A stretch of 8,038 bases of DNA from assembly GCA_028701555.1 (NCBI GenBank), contig JAQVQN010000093.1, forward strand, positions 1 through 8,038, given 5' to 3'. This document shows positions 1 through 6,969 of this stretch, piece after piece. Positions within the stretch are counted from its first letter, which is position 1. Each line of letters opens with the position of its first letter. The translations under genes were made by a program, and so were the position numbers. This DNA is from Kiritimatiellia bacterium (GTDB lineage: Bacteria; Verrucomicrobiota; Kiritimatiellia; RFP12; UBA1067). Under the pieces are notes generated by a model. It saw only the letters and a list, made by a program, of their open reading frames with translations. It was not told where the DNA came from and ran no database searches.

Positions 1-265
1 CCGGAACGACCTGGCGCAGGATGCGGGCCACGGTTTCAACGAGGCGGACGTTCCATAGATAAACCGAAAAGCCGACAATCAGCGGGCGGCGCTGCACGAT
101 TTCCGCCGCGAGCTGCAGCGGTGTGAAGTCAAGATCTGTCTCAAAAAAATCAGCTCGTTCCGCGAGCGCGCCGAGATTGGCCTTCAGCGTGCGAACCGCA
201 AACGAGCAGTGGCTATAACGGGCGTTAACCGCCACCAGCAGAATCTCGGTCGTGTCTGGCGTCAC
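1..265 (-). CDS. B12-binding radical SAM protein, N-terminal part
   Basis: The first 88 codons of a gene that runs off the left edge. The protein begins TPDTTEILLVAVNARYSH after a GTG start, then has a DFTPLQLAAEIVQRRP stretch and IVGFSVYLWNV. This is the pattern of the N-terminal cobalamin-binding Rossmann domain of B12-dependent radical SAM proteins (LL-V-NARYSH, later VGFS-Y-WN). The CxxxCxxC cluster motif expected downstream lies outside the window, so the radical SAM half is inferred from the family. The GTG at 265-263 is the only credible start: the codon before it is the TAA stop of the esterase gene, and the next in-frame GTG is already inside the first beta strand. There is no clear Shine-Dalgarno site, so translation probably depends on ribosomes finishing the upstream gene. 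Members of this family modify unactivated carbons or methylate; the substrate cannot be told here. Confidence 0.8.
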   Translation of the reverse strand, partial: MTPDTTEILLVAVNARYSHCSFAVRTLKANLGALAERADFFETDLDFTPLQLAAEIVQRRPLIVGFSVYLWNVRLVETVARILRQVVP

Positions 266-2341
266 TTATTTACAATTCTCAATATCCCAAACGGTGGTGT
301 ATTTAAGGATCAGATCCACAAGCGGGGTCGGGTCATCAAGGCCGTGCGGGTGATGGCCGCAGCCGGGTTTCTTAAAGACCGTGATGGTGCCGCCCAGGGC
401 TTTGTAACGTTCCTCGACTACGTCCGAGTTGGTTTCCGGCGGCACGGCATCGTCGGCATCGCCCACCACATGGATTAGCGGGATGCCTGCCTTGGCGAGC
501 GGTTGCAAGATGTCGACGGGGTTGCCTTTGTAAGCGACGGCCTCCGCCTCGTCCTTGAAGCCGTACAGCTCTAGAAGTTTTTTGATGCCCTCCTCCACCC
601 GCATGCCTTTGACCACGCCCATCGGCCAGCTTTTGAAATCGCAGACCGGAGCGTCGCCGTAGATGCAGACCACGCGCGCGGGATCGGCGGCGGCGAAACG
701 GTAGGCGTAGAGACCGCCGCGGCTGACGCCGGTCAGCGTGCACTTGGGGTTCAGCCCCATGGCGGTAAGGTGGCGGTAGAAGGCATCCATTTTAGCCAAG
801 GCCGGCGGGCTGCCGAGTGACATGGTGCCAACCTTCATGTGGACAAAGAAGAACCCGTTCTGCAACAGGGCCTTTGTGCCGGTGCGTTCAGAGAAGGCTT
901 CCGGCCATTCGGTACACCAGACCCAATGGTTGCCCGGACGCGGGTTGGACGGGACCGTGACCCAGCAATCGGTATTGTCGACCTTGAAATGATGACGCTT
1001 GAATCCCTGCCACTCGTCTACCTTTTCTGCCTGCCAGTCGATGGCCAAGCCGAAGGCACGGTCGGTGAAGGCCAGGTAGCACTCCCAGTCATAGCGCGCG
1101 ATACCGTGCTCGAAGGGGCGGCGGTGGTAGGCCATGTGGGAGCCGATGGAGGGGGTCATCTCGTCCGGCCATTCGGCTGCAGGCAGTCCGGGATGGCCAA
1201 GGAAGCGCCAGACCGGCTCGGCAGCCTTCATGCTCAAAAATTCTCCGTACGGGTCGAACCATTTGCCGGGGAAGCTCGACACGTAGATTCTGCGCGGTGC
1301 GCAGGCCGCCACCAGCATATGCTGGTCGAACGGCATGGCGGCTTCGTTGTCGCTGTACTGGCGGAAATTGCGGCAGAACCAGTGGGGGAAGTTCTGGTTT
1401 TGCAAGGAGACATTCTCGCCGTAGTCGCGTTTGGCCAGCGGAACGCCGCCGCCGCCGGTCTGGTTGGGGATGACCACGGCGAAACGCTCGTCCTTGGCGC
1501 CTGCCAGCAGCGCGGTTTTGGCGAGGCGCGAGCAGCCGACGGCAGCCACGCGTTTGGGGTCGACGGCGGGCTCTTGCTCCAGCATGTCCATGCCGCGCAT
1601 GAGCGCCCAGGCCCAGGCGGCGATGGCGGTGGTCTTGTTGCCCGCGTCAGGGGCTTGCGGCGGGAACACGGTATGCACACCGTTGGTGTAGAGCTCTTTG
1701 TGATCCGGCGCCACATCGCCGTAACAGGCGGTGGCGAGCGCGTAGCCGCGCCGGATCAGCATTTCAAATGGCCATGTCTGAGTGAAGCCGGGTTTGGCAC
1801 TGAGACCTCGGCTTTTTTCCGAGGCGCGGTGGTTTTCGATGAAATGCTTCTTGTCGTCGCGCAGCCAGCCTTCGGTCAGGAGTATCGACGGATCGGCGTC
1901 AAGCTCCTGGTTGCCGTAGTAGTTCAAGCCGATGTAAGCGGGCACAGGCGCTGGGGCGTCCTTGGGGGTGAAGATGATCCAGTCGATTTTCGGTCCGGTA
2001 CGGTCATCCCTGAACCACATGCGGATCTGCTTGCGGGTGGCGAGTCCCTCCATGACATCTTTGCTTTCAAGCAGTTCCAGACGCATGACGGACGGCGGCG
2101 GCGGGATGACGCCGAACATCTGAGCCTCGAAGAGCGCCAGTATTTCGTCGCGGCGTCTGGGCCACTGCTCAGGCGCGGTGAGTTTGGTGCCGTCCGCGAA
2201 AGTCAGCGGATCCGGCAGGGTATAGGGCGCGATTTTCGACTCGTCATAATTTGCAGTGAGCGCGAAAAGAAACAAGGGCGAGAGCAGTACGCCAAATAGA
2301 GCGGGCATAAGCGAAGATCTTGGCAACGTGTTTTTCTTCAT
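266..2341 (-). CDS. Secreted two-domain esterase: CE15-type glucuronoyl esterase fused to a second alpha/beta hydrolase
   Basis: A 691-residue protein with a signal peptide (KK at 2-3, hydrophobic 11-30, likely cleavage after ALTA at 30). Residues about 40-435 match bacterial CE15 glucuronoyl esterases, which cut the ester between 4-O-methyl-glucuronic acid of xylan and lignin alcohols. Visible are the nucleophile motif GCSRLAK (Ser271, Arg272, Lys275; the family usually has Gly where Ala274 stands), the FPHWFC block at 318-323, DQHML at 339-343, WFDPYGEF at 361-368 and the histidine motif ending EHG (His412) before YDWE. Residues about 445-682 form a second alpha/beta hydrolase with its own elbow GVSRGG (Ser540), GDADDAVP (probable Asp630) and GCGHHPHG (probable His664). 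Its specificity is unknown; acetyl or other acyl esterase is plausible. The ATG at 2341 is chosen over 2413 because it has an AAGGAG site 10 nt upstream and begins a clean signal peptide. Followed immediately by the radical SAM gene. Confidence 0.85.
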   Translation of the reverse strand: MKKNTLPRSSLMPALFGVLLSPLFLFALTANYDESKIAPYTLPDPLTFADGTKLTAPEQWPRRRDEILALFEAQMFGVIPPPPSVMRLELLESKDVMEGLATRKQIRMWFRDDRTGPKIDWIIFTPKDAPAPVPAYIGLNYYGNQELDADPSILLTEGWLRDDKKHFIENHRASEKSRGLSAKPGFTQTWPFEMLIRRGYALATACYGDVAPDHKELYTNGVHTVFPPQAPDAGNKTTAIAAWAWALMRGMDMLEQEPAVDPKRVAAVGCSRLAKTALLAGAKDERFAVVIPNQTGGGGVPLAKRDYGENVSLQNQNFPHWFCRNFRQYSDNEAAMPFDQHMLVAACAPRRIYVSSFPGKWFDPYGEFLSMKAAEPVWRFLGHPGLPAAEWPDEMTPSIGSHMAYHRRPFEHGIARYDWECYLAFTDRAFGLAIDWQAEKVDEWQGFKRHHFKVDNTDCWVTVPSNPRPGNHWVWCTEWPEAFSERTGTKALLQNGFFFVHMKVGTMSLGSPPALAKMDAFYRHLTAMGLNPKCTLTGVSRGGLYAYRFAAADPARVVCIYGDAPVCDFKSWPMGVVKGMRVEEGIKKLLELYGFKDEAEAVAYKGNPVDILQPLAKAGIPLIHVVGDADDAVPPETNSDVVEERYKALGGTITVFKKPGCGHHPHGLDDPTPLVDLILKYTTVWDIENCK

Positions 2342-2351
2342 CGTCAGAGAG

Positions 2352-2357
2352 CTCCTT
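2352..2357 (-). promoter_or_regulatory. Shine-Dalgarno site of the esterase gene
   Basis: Read on the minus strand this is AAGGAG, 10 nt before the ATG at 2341. It supports the start at 2341 rather than the longer reading from 2413, which would put 24 non-signal-like residues before the signal peptide. Confidence 0.7.
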
Positions 2358-2617
2358 GATGTTTTGCCTTTTAAGCAACAAAGCATTATTAAAGGCAGAC
2401 GATATTCTGACACGGTTTCGCGGACAGGTCTAGCGTAAGCTTATGCAAAATGCAGGCTGGGCCGCAGCTATGTGAAATTGCAACCAACCGATCACGGATG
2501 CCCTTTCCTGCTTGCCTCCATTCGTAGATTAGCCTACGCTCTTTACCAGTCACGCTTGTGCAAGACCTTTTGTCTACTTCATTTTTTTTAAATCATGGAA
2601 GTGTATTTCACCGTGCG

Positions 2618-2634
2618 GATGTTTTCAAAACATC
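2618..2634. promoter_or_regulatory. Perfect 17-bp palindrome, probable operator
   Basis: The sequence is GATGTTTT-C-AAAACATC: two 8-base arms around a single C. After one mismatched pair (G2617/G2635) the C2616/G2636 pair also matches. It ends about 50 bases before the aldo/keto reductase start, downstream of the A+T-rich stretch at 2581-2593, the usual place for a repressor site. There is no T run after it, so it is not an intrinsic terminator. The regulator is not encoded in this window, and its family cannot be assigned from the site alone. Confidence 0.45.
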
Positions 2635-2674
2635 GGTTGTTGCACTGGATGGTAGCGTGTGCGAGCAAAAAAAC

Positions 2675-2682
2675 AGGGGGGA
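2675..2682 (+). promoter_or_regulatory. Purine-rich ribosome binding site of the aldo/keto reductase
   Basis: AGGGGGGA lies directly before two tandem ATG codons at 2683 and 2686. The spacing from the G run is 1 nt to the first ATG and 4 nt to the second, which favours 2686. It also argues against the in-frame GTG at 2659, which would place this site inside the coding region. Confidence 0.6.
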
Positions 2683-2685
2683 ATG

Positions 2686-3672
2686 ATGTATTACCGTAAG
2701 TTGGGATCTTCAGGTCTGGAAGTGTCTGCAATCGCTTTGGGCACGTGGGCGGTCGGGGGCGGGCCGTGGTGGGGAGAATCGGATGACAACGAATCGATCA
2801 AGGCGATCCACGCCGCGATCGATGCCGGAGTCAACTTGATTGACACTGCGCCAGTCTACGGGTTCGGCCACAGCGAGGAGGTTGTCGGACGCGCTGTGCG
2901 CGGGCGCCGCGAAAAAGTGGTGATAGCGTCCAAGTGCGGTTTGTGGTGGGGTGACGAAAGTGGCACACCGTATTTCGAGCTGAGCGGGCGTAAGGTACGC
3001 AATTGTTTGGAACCGCGCACGATTCGGCTTGAAGTCGAGAACAGTCTGCGACGGTTGGGGGTGGACTGCATTGATCTGATGCAGACGCACAAGCAGGTGG
3101 GGCCGGGCGAAACGCGGATCGCCGACACGATGGCCTGCCTGATGCAATTGCGTGCAGAAGGTAAGATCCGCGAGATCGGCGTATCCACCTGTACGCCTGC
3201 GCAGATGGACGAGTACCTTGCCGCCGGAATACTGGTCAGCAACCAGCCGCGCTACAGCATGCTGGATCGCTCAATAGAAGCAGATCTGCTGCCGTACTGC
3301 CGAAGCCACAACATCGCAGTCCTAGCCTATACCCCTTTGGAGCAAGGTCTGCTGACGGGAAAGATTGGAGTGGATACGGAGATCGCACCGGAACAGTTCC
3401 GTAACAAGTTGTCATGGTTTGCGCCTGACAAGCGCCGCAAGGCTTTGCAGGTGCTGGATGGTTGGCGGCCGTTAACAGAAAAGTATGGTTGTACCATGGC
3501 GCAACTGGTATTGGCATGGACAATCGCGCAGCCTGGGGTGACCGCTGCCCTGTGCGGAGCGCGCAAGGTGTCCCACGCTGTGGAGAACGCTGGCGCCGGG
3601 GCAGTGGCGTTAGGCGCGGATGATATTGCGCGCATGCGCCGTGATGTCGAGGCGGTGGCACCTGCGGCGTGA
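2686..3672 (+). CDS. Aldo/keto reductase
   Basis: A 328-residue cytoplasmic protein of the usual length for NAD(P)H-dependent aldo/keto reductases with a (beta/alpha)8 barrel. It opens with MYYRKLGSSGLEVSAIALGTW, the typical N-terminal strand and loop. The full catalytic tetrad is visible: Asp53 and Tyr58 in LIDTAPVYG, Lys83 in IASKCG, His135 in LMQTHK. Cofactor-side features are SNQPRYSMLDR (185-195), TPLEQGLLTGK (216-226) and the late GARKVSHAVENAGA segment (291-304). It reduces an aldehyde or ketone, or oxidises an alcohol or sugar; the substrate cannot be told from sequence, though the general pattern resembles the YccK/IolS-type group. It is divergent from the esterase, which may hint at sugar or aromatic metabolism, but this is inference. 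Start chosen at 2686; 2683 is nearly equal. A probable terminator covers its stop codon. Confidence 0.9.
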   Translation: MYYRKLGSSGLEVSAIALGTWAVGGGPWWGESDDNESIKAIHAAIDAGVNLIDTAPVYGFGHSEEVVGRAVRGRREKVVIASKCGLWWGDESGTPYFELSGRKVRNCLEPRTIRLEVENSLRRLGVDCIDLMQTHKQVGPGETRIADTMACLMQLRAEGKIREIGVSTCTPAQMDEYLAAGILVSNQPRYSMLDRSIEADLLPYCRSHNIAVLAYTPLEQGLLTGKIGVDTEIAPEQFRNKLSWFAPDKRRKALQVLDGWRPLTEKYGCTMAQLVLAWTIAQPGVTAALCGARKVSHAVENAGAGAVALGADDIARMRRDVEAVAPAA

Positions 3673-3681
3673 CACTTTTTT
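3655..3681 (+). terminator. Probable weak intrinsic terminator after the aldo/keto reductase
   Basis: GTGGCAC (3655-3661) can pair with GTGACAC (3669-3675), six of seven pairs with one G/A mismatch, around the 7-base loop CTGCGGC. Six T residues follow at 3676-3681. The hairpin overlaps the TGA stop at 3670-3672. The internal mismatch makes it weak, so some readthrough into the next gene is likely. Confidence 0.4.
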
Positions 3682-3730
3682 GCAAAATTCAGTTGGTTTG
3701 CGGGCTCTTGGCGCATTGGGGTTAAGAAGC

Positions 3731-6700
3731 ATGAGAAATGTTTTTCCGGGGCTGACGTTTGCGTGTCTGGCGCTTGCTTTAAACGCTGGTGAGGCGGATA
3801 GTTTGCGCAGGCGGCTGGCGTTGGTTGAGCCGGAAGCGGTCAGGCTTGCCGTTGATGACATGTCGGCAAGATGGCCGCACAGGGATTTTGAGCTGGCCGA
3901 GTCTGGCATTGGTGATTTGAAAGTTCGTTGTGAAGAGCTTTTGAAAAAGCTGGACGCAGCGGACGAGGACGCTGAGGAGGCAGCGAGGCAGCTTCTCGAC
4001 GGGCTGCGATCCTTGCTGCTGTCTAATCCGTTGCTTGACTTTGAGCGACTGCTGGTCATCAGGCGGGGTGCGAACAATCTGGCGCTGCCGCAAAACTGGC
4101 AACAGCAGCGGGATGTCAACCGACGCGGTCTGATTAACGAGATCGCGGTCTTGTCGGAATTACGCGGCGTACCGGCATTGCAAACGCTGCACAAGGCGCA
4201 TGCGGAATCATATGTCGGCGATCTTCAGCTTCATTGGGGCGCCCGGAGGCTGATGTTCACAGGAGAGAACCGTCAAAAACTACACCGTGTTTACGAGATG
4301 GATGTTGACGCTCCTGATAAGGTCAGCGAGCTGCCGCTGATCGACGACGCTGATGTTGACAACTACGCCGGTTGCTGGCTGTCTGATGACTCGGTCATAT
4401 TCCTGTCCAACGCCACGTTTGTAGGTGTGCCATGTGTGGTAGGATCTTCGTATGTAGCTAATCTTTATCGCTGGTATCCCGGCACTGGAAAAATCCGCAG
4501 GCTGACCTTTGATCAGGATCACAACTGGTATCCGACGCAATTACAGGACGGGCGGGTGATGTATCTGCGCTGGGAGTACAGCGGCATCGTCCATTATGTC
4601 TCAAGGTTGATGTTTACCATGAACCCGGACGGCGTTGGCCAGCGCGAGCTTTACGGCAGCAACAGCTACTGGCCGAACGCGATGTTTTACGGGCGTCCTC
4701 TGCCGGATGACCCGCATCGGTTTGCGGCGGTTGTGTCAGGGCACCACGGGGTTCCGCGCATGGGTGAGCTGGTTTTGTTCGATCCGACGATGGGGCGCCG
4801 TGAAACGCAGGGGGTCGTACAGCGCATTCCAGGGCGCGGTAAGGTTGTGGAGCCGCTGGTCAAAGACTATCTGGTTGATGACTCGTGGCCGAAATTCTTA
4901 CATCCGTTCCCGCTGGGCGGCGGATATTTTCTGTGCGCCTGCCAGCCGTGTCCGGATTCGCTCTGGGGCGTATACCTGGCGGACATCTTTGACAACCTGA
5001 CGTTGGTCTACGAAGAGTCCGGTCAGGCTATTTTAGAGCCGGTGCCTTTGCAGGCGCAGCGCCGTCCGGCGGTGTTGCCAGACCGTGTCGCGGTTGATGA
5101 CAAGCGCGGCTGGGTAAAATGCACCGACATTTACGAAGGCCCCGGTTTGGCCGGTGTTCCGCGCGGTACAGTCAAGCGTATCAGGGTTTTCACTTACTCC
5201 TTCGCATATCGCGGTATGGGGTCAGAGACCGATCGTGTTGGGTTTGACGGACCTTGGGATGTTGTACGCATAATGGGGACCGTGCCGGTGGAGGTCGACG
5301 GCTCCGTTTATTTCGAGGTGCCTGCCAACACTCCGATCTCATTGCAGCCTTTAGACAGCCAAGGCCGTGCGCTGCAGCTCATGCGGAGTTGGCTGACAGT
5401 GATGCCCGGCGAATTGCAGTCATGTTCTGGGTGCCACGAGCCGCAAAACAGCGGTTCCGGCCCGCTAAAGCGTATCAGCGCAATGGAACGTGAACCGTCC
5501 CAGATTATCCCTTGGTACGGACCGGAGCGCGGTTTTGCCTTCAACCGTGAGGTTCAGCCGGTGCTGGATCGCTATTGCGTGCGCTGTCATGACGGAACGG
5601 CATCGCGTCCGGACTTCACGCGGCGTCCCGGGGTGTCGATCAAAACCGCCGAAGTCTATTACATCAATCACAACAACCTTTTTCCGCCTGCTTATCTTGA
5701 TCTTTGCGCTTATGTCCGGGGGCAGACGCAGGAGAGCGACAACAACTTGCAGACACCTTGCAATTACCATGTTTCCACGACCGAGCTTTTTCAGATTCTG
5801 GAGGGCGGGCACCATGGTGTGCGGCTGGACGAAGAGTCGTGGGATCGTCTCACGACGTGGATTGATCTGAACCGTCCCAATCACGGCACCTGGACGGAAA
5901 ATGTCGGTGAGCAGCGCATGGGAAATCTTGCTGAGCGGCGCAATGACATGCAGAAGCGCTACGCTGGCCTTGACGAGCGCCATGAGGTGACCTACGGGGT
6001 TGCGGAGCTGCAAGCGCCTGCTGAGCAGGCATCAGAGGTCGATGCGCCGCAGGCTGCCAAGCGTGTGGAAGGCTGGCCTTTTGATGTTGTTGAGGCGCGT
6101 TCAAGGCAATCGGCGCTGGGGGATTTAATCCGTACAGTCGTTATCGCGCCTGGGGTTGTTGTTGAGTTCATGCGCATCCCGCCAGGCACCTTTGTCACGT
6201 CTGACGGGCGTACGGGTGAGGTCAACAGGTCGTTTTGGATCAGCGTTGACGAGATAACCAACGAGCAGTACGCGCAGTTTGATCCCGCGCATGACAGTTT
6301 TCTTGAACGCGGCGAGTACATGCAGTTCACGGTTGAGGAACGCGGTTACGCGCTCAACGAGCCCAGGCAGCCGGTCTGCCGCGTCTCCTATGAAGCTGCC
6401 GAGGCTTTTTGCGCTTTTGTCGCGCTTAAGGCCGGTTCGTGTGCGCGGTTGCCCAGCGGTGACGAATGGGAGTGGGCGGCGCGTGCCGGCACAGACGCTC
6501 CTTTGGCGTACGGGGGCGTCGGCGATGATTTCTCGCAGTCCGCCAATCTGGCTGACGCGGTTTTTAGAAAGATGGAAAGTCTTAAAGACAACATGCCTGC
6601 GGCGGCGATACCGGCCTGGCGGCCTGCGGAAACTAATTATTCAGACGGTTTCCGGGTTTCGGCGCCGGTCGGCTCGTTTGCTCCGAATGCGTGGGGATTG

Positions 6701-6880
6701 CGCGACGTGCACGGAAATGTCTGGGAATGGACGGATGAGAGGCTGCCTGACGGGCGGGTTTATGCCCGCGGCGGTTCATGGTGGAAACGGCCGCGTCACG
6801 CCACGTTCGGGGCGCGCATTCCTTATGAGGCTTGGCAAAGAGTATACGATGTAGGTTTCCGGGTAGTGATGGAAGATTGA
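3731..6880 (+). CDS. Exported HzsA-related dihaem protein with C-terminal SUMF1-like domain
   Basis: A 1049-residue protein with a signal peptide (hydrophobic 5-19, likely cleavage after ALNA). Residues 20-160 are mostly helical. Residues about 160-435 look like the beta-propeller of planctomycete-type HzsA-related proteins (DVDNYAGCWLSDDS, FDQDHNW, YWPNAMFYGRPLP, GHHGVPRMGELVLFDP, WPKFLHPFPL). Residues about 478-570 match the hydrazine synthase alpha-subunit region (GPWDVVRIMGTVPVEVDGS, then FEVPANTPISLQPLDSQGRA) and end in the haem motif CSGCH (565-569). A second haem motif, CVRCH, is at 616-620. Residues about 805-1048 are SUMF1-like (IPPGTF, NVWEWTDE, ARGGSWW). Where formylglycine-generating enzymes have their two active cysteines, this one has Lys1019 and Ala1024, so that chemistry is not expected. 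The likely role is envelope electron transfer or ligand binding; true hydrazine synthesis is unlikely because no partner subunits are present. The ATG at 3731 is chosen over 3620, which overlaps the reductase and lacks a leading signal peptide. Its ribosome binding site is weak (TTAAGAAG). Confidence 0.82.
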   Translation: MRNVFPGLTFACLALALNAGEADSLRRRLALVEPEAVRLAVDDMSARWPHRDFELAESGIGDLKVRCEELLKKLDAADEDAEEAARQLLDGLRSLLLSNPLLDFERLLVIRRGANNLALPQNWQQQRDVNRRGLINEIAVLSELRGVPALQTLHKAHAESYVGDLQLHWGARRLMFTGENRQKLHRVYEMDVDAPDKVSELPLIDDADVDNYAGCWLSDDSVIFLSNATFVGVPCVVGSSYVANLYRWYPGTGKIRRLTFDQDHNWYPTQLQDGRVMYLRWEYSGIVHYVSRLMFTMNPDGVGQRELYGSNSYWPNAMFYGRPLPDDPHRFAAVVSGHHGVPRMGELVLFDPTMGRRETQGVVQRIPGRGKVVEPLVKDYLVDDSWPKFLHPFPLGGGYFLCACQPCPDSLWGVYLADIFDNLTLVYEESGQAILEPVPLQAQRRPAVLPDRVAVDDKRGWVKCTDIYEGPGLAGVPRGTVKRIRVFTYSFAYRGMGSETDRVGFDGPWDVVRIMGTVPVEVDGSVYFEVPANTPISLQPLDSQGRALQLMRSWLTVMPGELQSCSGCHEPQNSGSGPLKRISAMEREPSQIIPWYGPERGFAFNREVQPVLDRYCVRCHDGTASRPDFTRRPGVSIKTAEVYYINHNNLFPPAYLDLCAYVRGQTQESDNNLQTPCNYHVSTTELFQILEGGHHGVRLDEESWDRLTTWIDLNRPNHGTWTENVGEQRMGNLAERRNDMQKRYAGLDERHEVTYGVAELQAPAEQASEVDAPQAAKRVEGWPFDVVEARSRQSALGDLIRTVVIAPGVVVEFMRIPPGTFVTSDGRTGEVNRSFWISVDEITNEQYAQFDPAHDSFLERGEYMQFTVEERGYALNEPRQPVCRVSYEAAEAFCAFVALKAGSCARLPSGDEWEWAARAGTDAPLAYGGVGDDFSQSANLADAVFRKMESLKDNMPAAAIPAWRPAETNYSDGFRVSAPVGSFAPNAWGLRDVHGNVWEWTDERLPDGRVYARGGSWWKRPRHATFGARIPYEAWQRVYDVGFRVVMED

Positions 6881-6902
6881 GCGGTTTTGCCTAAAAAAAC
6901 GG

Positions 6903-6934
6903 TTTACCTTAAGGTGCGGTTTCAGTAATATAAA
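6903..6934 (+). promoter_or_regulatory. Candidate sigma-70-type promoter for pyrH-frr
   Basis: TTTACC at 6903-6908 could serve as a -35 box and TAATAT at 6926-6931 as a -10 box, with a 17-base spacer; each matches consensus at four of six bases. An overlapping TATAAA at 6929-6934 is closer to a -10 consensus but has no well-placed -35. It lies in the only gap (6881-6969) between the large haem protein and pyrH. I see no intrinsic terminator in that gap, so transcripts from upstream could also enter pyrH. Confidence 0.35.
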
Positions 6935-6957
6935 AGACATTTCGAATGATGCGCTGA

Positions 6958-6964
6958 AAGGGGG
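6958..6964 (+). promoter_or_regulatory. Shine-Dalgarno site deciding the CTG start of pyrH
   Basis: AAGGGGG, 5 nt before the CTG at 6970. It follows the in-frame TGA at 6955-6957, which closes a four-codon reading frame (ATG ATG CGC TGA, 6946-6957). The good spacing is the main argument for CTG rather than the ATA at 6994 as the pyrH start. Confidence 0.55.
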
Positions 6965-6969
6965 CGCGA

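Larger units (their letters stand above)
2342..2685. other. Divergent intergenic region between the esterase and the aldo/keto reductase
   Basis: About 340 bases without a convincing gene, more A+T-rich than the coding sequence on both sides. It must carry the promoters for the minus-strand esterase and the plus-strand reductase, but I find no strong -35/-10 pair for either. It holds a perfect 17-bp palindrome at 2618-2634, a 14-bp near-palindrome centred on AAGCTT at 2433-2446, a TGCA-AAA-TGCA motif at 2444-2454, and a small stem-loop (CGTAG at 2523-2527 with CTACG at 2534-2538). The run of T at 2582-2589 followed by AAAT is the most A+T-rich point and could belong to the reductase promoter. 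Confidence 0.6.

Noticed and set aside
1234..1716. A 160-codon open frame on the minus strand in another frame inside the esterase gene
   Set aside because: Its translation is rich in Arg, Pro, Ser and Ala, typical of out-of-frame reading, and it lies entirely within the real gene.
839..2299. A 486-codon open frame on the plus strand opposite the esterase
   Set aside because: It is antisense to a gene with clear family motifs, its translation resembles no protein I recognise, and long antisense open frames are common in G+C-rich coding DNA.
2342..2413. Longer esterase start at 2413
   Set aside because: The extra 24 residues precede a normal signal peptide and there is a proper ribosome site for the ATG at 2341.
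2659..2685. GTG start at 2659 for the aldo/keto reductase
   Set aside because: It would put the AGGGGGGA ribosome site inside the gene and add residues not seen in the family.
3620..3730. Longer start of the haem protein at 3620
   Set aside because: It would overlap the aldo/keto reductase by 53 bases and place 37 arginine-rich residues before a clean signal peptide that starts at 3731.
6134..6874. Active formylglycine-generating enzyme or EgtB-like iron enzyme
   Set aside because: The two active cysteines are absent after RGGSW, and no DinB-type iron-binding histidine motif is present, so only a SUMF1-like fold can be supported.
6906..6915. ACCTTAAGGT palindrome upstream of pyrH
   Set aside because: Ten bases with no loop and no T run; too short to call a terminator or operator by itself.
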